DNA from: Candidatus Woesearchaeota archaeon
Lineage (GTDB): Archaea > Nanobdellota > Nanobdellia > Woesearchaeales > UBA12501
Length of the DNA: 6,638 nt
NCBI GenBank assembly: GCA_026394915.1
Contig: JAPLZS010000029.1
Coordinates: 3,278 to 9,915, forward strand
Direction: 5' to 3'
A model generated the notes under the pieces. That model saw nothing but the letters and a program-made list of their open reading frames with translations. It was not told the origin of the DNA and made no database searches. Positions 1 to 4,487 of the stretch are shown here, in pieces. Each line of letters begins with the position of its first letter. Position 1 is the first letter of the stretch. The position numbers were made by a program, and so were the translations under genes.

Positions 1-278
1 TCATATCAGTAAGCCTTGCAGTGCTGATATCTGTGATAGCAGGTGCAATCTCATACAGAAGGTTCATGGGAAATGTCAAGGCAGCAGAGGAATATGTCAG
101 CAAGGCTCTTGAGAGCAGGATACCAGAGGCAGAGATAAGGCAGAAACTCATTGATTCAGGCTGGGAGCCTGAGATTGTGGAGTCAATGATAAAGATGGAG
201 CTGAAGATAGCAGAGGAAAAGCAGCTAAATGCAGATGCAGAACAAGGAGAAAAAGAAGGCGAAGGCAAGGGAATCTAA
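1..278 (+). CDS. C-terminal part of a small membrane-anchored protein (5' end outside window)
   Basis: The frame is open to the left edge (first full codon at position 3), so the GTG at 21 need not be the start and the gene is probably partial. The visible part is 91 residues. It begins with a hydrophobic stretch (ISVSLAVLISVIAGAIS) that reads as a transmembrane helix, followed by basic YRRF, which suggests the rest is cytoplasmic. A helical segment follows with the pattern EEYVSKAL...EIRQKLIDSGW..EIVESMI. This looks like the short 'GW + helix' units seen after membrane anchors in many archaeal hypothetical proteins. The tail is low-complexity Glu/Lys/Gly. No function can be assigned. The stop lies 55 bp before trmI on the same strand, so it may be the upstream gene of that operon. 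A possible frameshift near the stop is described in the findings. Confidence 0.6.
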   Translation, partial: ISVSLAVLISVIAGAISYRRFMGNVKAAEEYVSKALESRIPEAEIRQKLIDSGWEPEIVESMIKMELKIAEEKQLNADAEQGEKEGEGKGI

Positions 279-322
279 AAGAAGACATTCTTGAAAAAGG
301 ACAGAAAGAATCAGAGATGAAT

Positions 323-327
323 GAGGT
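323..327 (+). promoter_or_regulatory. Shine-Dalgarno site of trmI
   Basis: GAGGT lies 6 nt before the ATG at 334 and would pair with the 16S rRNA 3' end. There is no TATA-like sequence at the leaderless distance (about 307). Together these support internal initiation within an operon and the choice of ATG 334 as the start. Confidence 0.6.
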
Positions 328-333
328 ATTGAA

Positions 334-1035
334 ATGATAAGGAAAATATTGATAACAAAAGAAGGAAAGAAATTTTATGTAGGAGACACAGGCAGGGATT
401 TTCACACCCAGTTCGGTTTCATCAGGAAATCAGACCTGAAATCATCAGGGAAACTGGTGAAGACAAACAAAGGCGAGCAGATGCGCATCTTAGATCCATC
501 TTTCATAGACCTATTCAGGAAAATAAAGAGGCATGCGCAGATAATCACTCCAAAAGACATTGGCATGATAATATCAAACACAGGCGTCAATAAGAAGTCG
601 TATGTTGTCGAGTTCGGCTCTGGCTCCGGTGCACTGACCTGCTTCCTTGGCCATATTGCAAAGAAAGTATCGACTTATGACATTGATGACAGGAGCCTTG
701 AAGCCACGAGAGAGAATGTAAAGCTGCTTAAGCTTAAGAATGTCGATGTGAACAAGGCAGACTGTTATGCAAAGACAGAAGAGACAAAAGACAAGAATGC
801 AGACCTTGTAGCAATAGACCTTCCAGACCCCTGGAAGGCGCTTGATAATGCAGTCAGGGCAGCAAAAACAGGAGGATTCATTATCTCCAATGAAGCAAGG
901 AAAAAAGGCCTGTTGGTATTGAGGACAATAGAGCTTATCGAGAGAGAATGGGTGCTGGATAAAGACAGGGCAAGGCCTGACTTCAGGGGGCTTGGCCACA
1001 CAGGATTCCTGACATTTGCAAGGAAATTAGAATAA
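334..1035 (+). CDS. trmI: tRNA (adenine-N1)-methyltransferase, TrmI family (m1A57/58)
   Basis: This 233-residue class I SAM-dependent methyltransferase resembles archaeal TrmI, which methylates N1 of adenine 58, and in archaea also adenine 57, in the tRNA T-loop. Residues 1-60 form the small N-terminal domain. HAQIITPKD (67-75) matches the family's conserved lead-in to the Rossmann fold. Motif I is EFGSGSGAL (93-101), binding SAM, and the acidic end of strand 2 is YDIDD (115-119). The catalytic-region motif DLPDPW is at 162-167. RPDFRGLGHTGFLTFARK (214-231) is the typical TrmI C-terminal signature. Length is slightly short for the family (about 250) but all motifs are present, so it should be active, acting in the cytoplasm as a tetramer like other TrmI enzymes. 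A DUF99 gene follows after 8 nt, suggesting co-transcription. The start is supported by a Shine-Dalgarno site at 323-327. Confidence 0.92.
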   Translation: MIRKILITKEGKKFYVGDTGRDFHTQFGFIRKSDLKSSGKLVKTNKGEQMRILDPSFIDLFRKIKRHAQIITPKDIGMIISNTGVNKKSYVVEFGSGSGALTCFLGHIAKKVSTYDIDDRSLEATRENVKLLKLKNVDVNKADCYAKTEETKDKNADLVAIDLPDPWKALDNAVRAAKTGGFIISNEARKKGLLVLRTIELIEREWVLDKDRARPDFRGLGHTGFLTFARKLE

Positions 1036-1043
1036 AATATGAC

Positions 1044-1604
1044 ATGAAGAAAGAAATCAGGATTTTGGGCATAGATGATTCATCTTTCAATAGGTTCAGG
1101 GACAAGAAAGTCTTTGTTATAGGCGCATTCTTCAGAGGGGGAGACTGGATTGATGGAATTATGACAACAACTGCGAGGATAGACGGCAATGACGCAGCAG
1201 GCAATATCATAAAGATGGTAAAGAAGAGCAAATTCCGAACTCAGATACAGGCCATACTGCTGGACGGCATCGCAGTAGCAGGTTTTAATGTGATTGACAT
1301 TGAAGAGCTGAACAAGAAAACAAAGATGCCAGTGATTGTTGTGGTGAGGAGATATCCTGATTTCAGGAGAATATTCTCTGTTCTTGAAAAACTTAAGATG
1401 AAAAAGAAGATTGAAATAATAAGAAGAGCAGGAGAACCGGTAAAGATTGGGAAGATTTATGCCCAGTTCAAAGGAATAAAAGAGCAGGATGTCAGGGAAA
1501 TATTGAAGATAACCTGCACAAGGTCATTCATCCCAGAGCCGATAAGGGTTGCGCATCTGATCGGCCAGGGCATAGGCTTGGGAGAAAGCAAGGGGAATGC
1601 CTGA
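1044..1604 (+). CDS. DUF99 family protein (endonuclease V-like fold)
   Basis: This 186-residue protein is a clear DUF99 member, an archaeal family whose fold is related to endonuclease V/RNase H-like nucleases. Conserved blocks in order are GIDDS (9-13), FRGGDWIDGIMTT (30-42), RIDGNDA (45-51), LLDGIAVAGFNVIDIEEL (72-89), PVIVV (96-100), and PEPIRVAHLIGQGI (164-177) followed by GES (180-182). The acidic residues Asp11/Asp12 and Asp74 sit where endonuclease V carries metal-binding acids, which makes a nucleic-acid phosphodiester substrate plausible. No activity has been established for the family as far as I know. The gene starts 8 nt after trmI on the same strand and has no obvious Shine-Dalgarno, so it is probably translated by coupling. 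The pairing hints at tRNA metabolism, but that is inference. It converges on the next gene with a 1-bp gap. Confidence 0.9.
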   Translation: MKKEIRILGIDDSSFNRFRDKKVFVIGAFFRGGDWIDGIMTTTARIDGNDAAGNIIKMVKKSKFRTQIQAILLDGIAVAGFNVIDIEELNKKTKMPVIVVVRRYPDFRRIFSVLEKLKMKKKIEIIRRAGEPVKIGKIYAQFKGIKEQDVREILKITCTRSFIPEPIRVAHLIGQGIGLGESKGNA

Positions 1605-1605
1605 T

Positions 1606-2079
1606 TCACGGCATATCCTCTAATCTACCGACAAGATCCTTCAGATAATCACCATACTGCGGAGATTGCGCTATCTCTTTAATCTCCTCTTTTTTCCTTA
1701 TTATTTCACCGCTTGGAACCCTCGTGTACTTTTTTGAGCCAATCTTGCTAAGAAAGCCATCTTTTTGGTATATCACAAAGTTTATGAGAGTTCTTGCATC
1801 AGGAGGCACATCGCATTTAAGGTTTGCCCGTACAGTTGCGCATAATGTTTCTCTGTTATATCTTGAGAAGACCCCATAAACATACTCCCTGTTCAGTGGC
1901 CAACCATCTTTTTCATAAGACAATTCAAGTATCCTGTCATCCCCTGGTTTTATGATGACAAAAGGCCTTAATTTGTCAGGTTTACCCACTAATATTGAAG
2001 ACGGGCATTCAGTCCCATGAAGTTCCATCATAAGATTTGAATTCATCAAAAATTCGATTGGTGCTGGCAATTTTATCAT
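1606..2079 (-). CDS. Hypothetical protein, family not recognised
   Basis: This 157-residue protein has no motif I can place. It is soluble in character, with no signal peptide or membrane helix. The middle (about 38-115) alternates hydrophobic and polar residues in a way that suggests mostly beta structure, with segments such as RPFVIIKPGDDRILELSYE and TLINFVIYQKDGFL. The C-terminal 30-odd residues (IIRKKEEIKEIAQSP onward) are charged and helical. The only cysteines (25, 79, 89) do not form a metal-binding pair. The start at 2079 is supported by a TATA-like element whose centre is 26.5 bp upstream, implying a leaderless mRNA. An in-frame ATG at residue 17 or 18 is the alternative. It lies downstream of ABCE1 on the same strand but appears to have its own promoter. 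Its 3' end nearly touches the DUF99 gene. Confidence 0.7.
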   Translation of the reverse strand: MIKLPAPIEFLMNSNLMMELHGTECPSSILVGKPDKLRPFVIIKPGDDRILELSYEKDGWPLNREYVYGVFSRYNRETLCATVRANLKCDVPPDARTLINFVIYQKDGFLSKIGSKKYTRVPSGEIIRKKEEIKEIAQSPQYGDYLKDLVGRLEDMP

Positions 2080-2092
2080 TCATATATTGAAG

Positions 2093-2098
2093 AAAAAA
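2093..2098 (-). terminator. Possible U-tract terminator of the ABCE1 transcript
   Basis: On the minus strand this is a run of six T, about 80 nt after the ABCE1 stop codon. Archaeal RNA polymerase can terminate on U-rich tracts without a hairpin. It lies between the TATA-like box and the start of the next minus-strand gene, which would be a very compact arrangement. No strong hairpin precedes it. Confidence 0.3.
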
Positions 2099-2101
2099 TC
2101 C

Positions 2102-2109
2102 TTTTTATG
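2102..2109 (-). promoter_or_regulatory. TATA-like box of the 1606-2079 gene
   Basis: The minus strand reads CATAAAAA, preceded by purine-rich sequence (AGAAAGG) that could act as a BRE. Its centre is 26.5 bp from the A of ATG 2079, the archaeal TATA-to-start-site distance, so the mRNA would begin at the start codon. The box departs from the best TATA consensus. Confidence 0.45.
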
Positions 2110-2174
2110 CCTTTCTGTTTTTTTCCGGAAGATTTCTAAGGTAAAACGGAAGGTTTGCGGAATTTGTTTATTGC

Positions 2175-3929
2175 TTAAGCATAATACAGCTTCTTCTCGC
2201 TCTTCTGCTTCCTGTCCATCTGTGAGTCTGGTTTGTTTATCCTTGGCCTCTGTGACTCCTGGTCCCTTCTCATTGTGATGTCAAGGTCTCCGAGGAACAT
2301 GTTCATTCCTTCTGCCATTGAGAAAGGGCCCTTTGCATTCCCGTGCTTTGCAGGCCTTCCATCAAAGACAATCAGCTCATCAGAGAGATAATCTATAAAG
2401 AGGATGTCATGGTCAACGACAAGGCACGAAGCATTCCTCTGCTCTATGAAATCCCTTATCACTTTTGAGATAAGCAGCCTCTGCTCTACATCAAGGTATG
2501 CAGACGGCTCGTCAAGAAGATAAACATCAGCATCCTGCGAAAGGCAATGCGCAATTGCGACCTTCTGCAGCTCTCCTCCAGAGAGCTCATTCAGCTTCTT
2601 TGTCATTAAATCCTTCAGTTCAAGAGGCCTCACAAGCTGGACATCATATTTCTGGAACGCATCATTGACAAATGATGCGACAAGCTCATCGCTGTCAGAT
2701 TCAAGATACTTGGTATTGTAGCTCACTCTCAGTTTCCTGTCGATTATTCCCTTGGCCTCTTCAAGAACTCCTGCAAGTATCTTGACAAATGTGGTCTTTC
2801 CAATCCCATTCTCGCCCAGCACTCCGCAGACATCATTCTTCTTTATGCTTCCTTCATCTGCAGCAAGGTCGAACTTGCCGAGCTTCTTCTTCAGGCCTTT
2901 CCATGAGACAAGCACTGGTTTTATCCTTTCCTTTGGTACAGGCCTGACTGTGAACTTTATCTGTGCGCTCCTGAATCTTATGTTTTCATCTCTTAACTGG
3001 CCATCGAGGAAGACATTGATGCCGGTCTTTGTGGCCTTTGGCTGGCTCACAATGCCGTAAGCGCCTTTCTCCCCGTACATTATATTTATCAGGTCTGCCA
3101 TATAATCAAGAATTATAAGGTCATGCTCAACTACAATGACAGCAGTCTTCTCATCTGCAAGGCCCTTTATGAACTTGCTGATTTTGATCCTCTGCTTTAT
3201 GTCAAGATAAGAAGTAGGTTCATCAAAAATATACAGGTTTGCGTCTCTGAGAACAGTTGCAGCAATAGCGACCCTTTGCAATTCTCCGCCGGATATCTTT
3301 GAGACATCTGTGTCAAGGAAATCCTTCAGCTCAAGAAGCTCTATCATCTCATCCATCTTTCCCATTTCATCGACTTTCTTCAGCAGATCCTTAACTTTGC
3401 CGTCAAATTTCTTCGGGATAAGCTCAACCTGCTGGGGCTTGTAGCTTGCCTTTATCTTTCCATCCCTCACTTTCTCAAAGAAAAGCTGGGCTTCTGTGCC
3501 TTTGAAATAATCTATCATGTCCTTATGGCCTGCCTCTTTCTCCTTCCCAAGGTTAGGCTTCAGGATGCCTGCAAGTATCTTTATTGCAGTTGATTTTCCA
3601 ATCCCATTCACTCCAAGCACTCCAACGACTTTGCCGAATATAGGGGTTGGGAGATTATATAAGTGGAATCCATTCTCTCCATACCTATGGATAGGATCCC
3701 TGTCAAGCGCTTCTGGAAGATTGACTATATGGATTGCGCCAAAAGGACACCTGTTTGAGCATATCCCACAGCCTGTGCACAGGTCTGTGTTTATCCTTGC
3801 CTTCTTGTCCTCTCCCTTCACAATGCACTCTTTTCCTGTCCTGTTGACAGGGCATAATTTAATGCAAAGATAATCTCCACAGCCCCTTGGGCTGCATTTC
3901 TCTTTCTCAATGACTGCAATTCTTGACAT
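2175..3929 (-). CDS. rli1: ABCE1/Rli1 ribosome-recycling ATPase
   Basis: This 584-residue protein is ABCE1 (RNase L inhibitor), a near-universal archaeal/eukaryotic ATPase that splits ribosomes after termination together with aRF1 or Pelota. The Fe-S domain has Cys12, 17, 22, 26 (archaeal CX4CX4CX3CP spacing) and Cys51, 54, 57, 61 (ferredoxin CX2CX2CX3CP), for two [4Fe-4S] clusters. NBD1 has Walker A GVNGIGKST (106-114), Q-loop Gln166, signature ISGGELQR (212-219), Walker B LYIFDEP (232-238) and His269. NBD2 has Walker A GENGIGKTT (372-380), signature LSGGELQK (449-456), Walker B VYLLDEP (469-475) and His507. The C-terminal GMNMFLGDLDITMRRD (541-556) and RPRINK are family hallmarks. No transmembrane domain is present, as expected. 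The NBD2 Q-loop glutamine appears to be replaced by Lys407. The start is supported by the conserved N-terminus, a TATA box 27.5 bp upstream, and a nearby AAAGGAAG. Confidence 0.97.
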   Translation of the reverse strand: MSRIAVIEKEKCSPRGCGDYLCIKLCPVNRTGKECIVKGEDKKARINTDLCTGCGICSNRCPFGAIHIVNLPEALDRDPIHRYGENGFHLYNLPTPIFGKVVGVLGVNGIGKSTAIKILAGILKPNLGKEKEAGHKDMIDYFKGTEAQLFFEKVRDGKIKASYKPQQVELIPKKFDGKVKDLLKKVDEMGKMDEMIELLELKDFLDTDVSKISGGELQRVAIAATVLRDANLYIFDEPTSYLDIKQRIKISKFIKGLADEKTAVIVVEHDLIILDYMADLINIMYGEKGAYGIVSQPKATKTGINVFLDGQLRDENIRFRSAQIKFTVRPVPKERIKPVLVSWKGLKKKLGKFDLAADEGSIKKNDVCGVLGENGIGKTTFVKILAGVLEEAKGIIDRKLRVSYNTKYLESDSDELVASFVNDAFQKYDVQLVRPLELKDLMTKKLNELSGGELQKVAIAHCLSQDADVYLLDEPSAYLDVEQRLLISKVIRDFIEQRNASCLVVDHDILFIDYLSDELIVFDGRPAKHGNAKGPFSMAEGMNMFLGDLDITMRRDQESQRPRINKPDSQMDRKQKSEKKLYYA

Positions 3930-3952
3930 ATATCTTCCTTTATTTGCGGTTA

Positions 3953-3960
3953 TTATTAAA
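3953..3960 (-). promoter_or_regulatory. TATA box of ABCE1
   Basis: The minus strand reads TTTAATAA, centred 27.5 bp upstream of the ABCE1 start codon, which fits a leaderless or almost leaderless mRNA. A second AT-rich element farther up (minus-strand ATAAATTT, near 3977-3984) could instead give a leader of about 25 nt that would include the AAAGGAAG next to the start codon. Confidence 0.5.
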
Positions 3961-4004
3961 TATTATGGAAATATTCAAATTTATCCATTTTACGTCAGTT
4001 ATTC

Positions 4005-4036
4005 GGACTACTCCGAGCGAAGCGAGGATGTAGTCC
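4005..4036. repeat. Structured hairpin with GCGAAGC tip (REP-like)
   Basis: GGACTAC (4005-4011) pairs perfectly with GTAGTCC (4030-4036). Inside, TCC (4012-4014) pairs with GGA (4026-4028), leaving T4029 bulged. GA (4015-4016) faces GA (4024-4025), which can form tandem sheared G-A pairs, and GC-GAA-GC (4017-4023) closes the tip as the unusually stable GCGAAGC mini-hairpin. The result is an almost continuous helix. No gene uses it, and it lies upstream of the zinc-ribbon gene's TATA box. It may be a dispersed palindromic repeat. Confidence 0.65.
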
Positions 4037-4064
4037 TTGATGGCGGGGTCAAGGAACAAGACCC
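4034..4064. repeat. Two further overlapping hairpins, mutually exclusive
   Basis: TCCTTGA (4034-4040) pairs with TCAAGGA (4049-4055) around an 8-nt loop. GGGTC (4046-4050) pairs with GACCC (4060-4064) around a 9-nt loop. The first stem borrows TCC from the 3' arm of the 4005-4036 hairpin, and the two stems here share T4049-C4050, so all three compete. This could be chance in a small region or a switch-like RNA. No transcript across it is evident. Confidence 0.4.
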
Positions 4065-4076
4065 TTGGAGGAAATA

Positions 4077-4084
4077 TTTAAATA
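4077..4084 (+). promoter_or_regulatory. TATA box of the zinc-ribbon gene
   Basis: TTTAAATA, inside the longer AT stretch 4075-4086 and preceded by purine-rich GGAGGAAA as a possible BRE. Its centre is 26.5 bp from ATG 4107. This decides the start of the small gene: ATG 4098 would be only 17.5 bp away. Confidence 0.65.
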
Positions 4085-4106
4085 TACGCCTAAAAATATG
4101 CTTCTC

Positions 4107-4268
4107 ATGACCCTAAAATGTGATATCTGCGGAAAGAAGGTTGAAGAGACATTCCTTAAGAAAGTGTTAGGCACCTATGTCAAGGATAAGAAAGGCAAGA
4201 AACACCTCATCTGTCCAGAGTGTCAGAACAAGTTCCCCGAAAAAGAAGAAATATTAAAAAAGATTTGA
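4107..4268 (+). CDS. Small zinc-ribbon protein (53 residues)
   Basis: This is a 53-residue protein with two CXXC knuckles, Cys5/Cys8 (CDIC) and Cys36/Cys39 (CPEC), separated by 27 residues containing GTYVKDKKGKKH. The arrangement fits a single zinc ribbon. The Lys-rich loop suggests contact with nucleic acid, possibly RNA or the ribosome. I recognise the type as a common small archaeal zinc-ribbon protein of unknown role. Longer starts exist (TTG 4065, ATG 4098), but the TATA box at 4077-4084 puts the transcription start exactly at ATG 4107, so the shorter form is preferred. It diverges from ABCE1 and lies 38 bp upstream of tRNA-Thr on the same strand. No T-tract separates it from the tRNA, so readthrough into the tRNA is possible. 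Confidence 0.8.
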   Translation: MTLKCDICGKKVEETFLKKVLGTYVKDKKGKKHLICPECQNKFPEKEEILKKI

Positions 4269-4277
4269 TTCTCCTGC

Positions 4278-4283
4278 ATATAA
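4278..4283 (+). promoter_or_regulatory. TATA box of tRNA-Thr
   Basis: ATATAA, within GCATATAAC. Its centre is 26.5 bp upstream of G4307, the first base of the mature tRNA, so transcription is predicted to start at or within a base or two of the tRNA 5' end. Confidence 0.55.
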
Positions 4284-4306
4284 CGTCAAATGATATGATT
4301 ATACGC

Positions 4307-4379
4307 GCCCCTGTAGCATAGTGGCTAATGCGTCGCTCTCGTAAAGCGAAGATCGTGAGTTCAAATCTCATCAGGGGCT
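4307..4379 (+). tRNA. tRNA-Thr (anticodon CGT)
   Basis: The cloverleaf folds completely by eye. The acceptor GCCCCTG (4307-4313) pairs with CAGGGGC (4372-4378). The D-stem is GCAT/ATGC (4316-4319/4328-4331) with loop AGTGGCTA. The anticodon stem is TCGCT/AGCGA (4333-4337/4345-4349) with loop CTCGTAA, giving anticodon CGT at 4340-4342, which reads ACG (Thr). The variable loop is AGATC (4350-4354). The T-stem is GTGAG/CTCAT (4355-4359/4367-4371) with one G-T pair, and the T-loop is TTCAAAT. The discriminator is T4379, and the first pairs G1-C72 and C2-G71 agree with threonine identity; U73 is usual in archaeal tRNA-Thr. There is no intron and no encoded CCA. The A at T-loop positions 57/58 is the kind of base TrmI would modify. 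The last 16 bases plus TA are repeated at 4441-4458. Confidence 0.96.
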
Positions 4380-4381
4380 TA
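4364..4381 (+). repeat. Direct repeat copy 1: tRNA-Thr 3' end (att-like)
   Basis: AATCTCATCAGGGGCTTA covers the end of the T-loop, the 3' strand of the T-stem, the 3' acceptor strand, the discriminator and two flanking bases. It is identical over 18 bp to 4441-4458. Duplication of a tRNA 3' end is the usual footprint of tyrosine-recombinase integration. Confidence 0.85.
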
Positions 4382-4384
4382 TGG

Positions 4385-4400
4385 GACTCCGCTAGGAGTC
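4385..4400. repeat. Hairpin between the tRNA 3'-end repeats
   Basis: GACTCC (4385-4390) pairs with GGAGTC (4395-4400) around the loop GCTA. It starts 6 nt after the tRNA and is followed by a GTTTT at 4407-4411, so it might act in tRNA transcript termination or 3'-end processing. Confidence 0.55.
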
Positions 4401-4411
4401 GCATGTGTTTT

Positions 4412-4439
4412 CCCAAGGCTTTTTCTAAAAGGCTTGTGG
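4412..4439. repeat. Second hairpin between the tRNA 3'-end repeats
   Basis: CCCAAG (4412-4417) pairs with CTTG-T-GG (4433-4439), leaving T4437 bulged. A G-G mismatch (4418/4432) follows, then CTTTT (4419-4423) pairs with AAAAG (4427-4431) around the loop TCT. The T5 tract at 4420-4424 may help end the tRNA transcript. Confidence 0.5.
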
Positions 4440-4440
4440 T

Positions 4441-4458
4441 AATCTCATCAGGGGCTTA
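4441..4458 (+). repeat. Direct repeat copy 2: displaced tRNA-Thr 3' end (att-like scar)
   Basis: Exact 18-bp copy of 4364-4381, offset by 77 bp. The 59 bp before it cannot supply the missing 5' parts of a tRNA, so it is a fragment and not a second gene. Confidence 0.85.
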
Positions 4459-4465
4459 AAAAAAT
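4459..4465 (-). terminator. U-tract terminator of the Cys-rich gene
   Basis: On the minus strand this is part of a T-run within ATATTTTTTTAAG, about 23 nt after the TAG stop at 4488-4490. It fits archaeal U-tract termination. No hairpin precedes it. Confidence 0.5.
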
Positions 4466-4487
4466 ATTTAACAAATTATAGAACTAT

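Noticed and set aside
574..999. Minus-strand open frame of 141 codons across trmI
   Set aside because: It lies wholly within trmI, which has all TrmI motifs. The product is Cys-rich and shows no domain pattern.
1690..1695. T-tract on the plus strand as terminator of the trmI-DUF99 operon
   Set aside because: It lies about 85 bp inside the convergent gene and is an ordinary Lys/Glu-coding run on the other strand, so termination there cannot be supported from sequence alone.
2752..3060. Plus-strand open frame within ABCE1 (also 3517-3873)
   Set aside because: These are antisense shadows of conserved ABCE1 sequence without initiation signals or domain features.
4005..4064. CRISPR array or box C/D guide RNA in the hairpin region
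   Set aside because: There are no regularly spaced direct repeats, and no C (RTGATGA) and D (CTGA) box pair in the right order and distance.
4065..4106. Longer start of the zinc-ribbon protein (TTG 4065 or ATG 4098)
   Set aside because: Both starts lie upstream of the predicted transcription start. The extra residues are encoded by the TATA box itself.
3910..4110. Plus-strand open frame of 66 codons across the ABCE1 start and the hairpins
   Set aside because: It overlaps the ABCE1 start and both promoters, has no start signal, and encodes the hairpin cluster as protein.
4381..4458. A second tandem tRNA gene ending at 4458
   Set aside because: Only the 3' 16 tRNA bases are present. There is no 5' acceptor strand matching CAGGGGC at the right distance, no D-arm or anticodon arm, and the T-stem 5' strand is lost.
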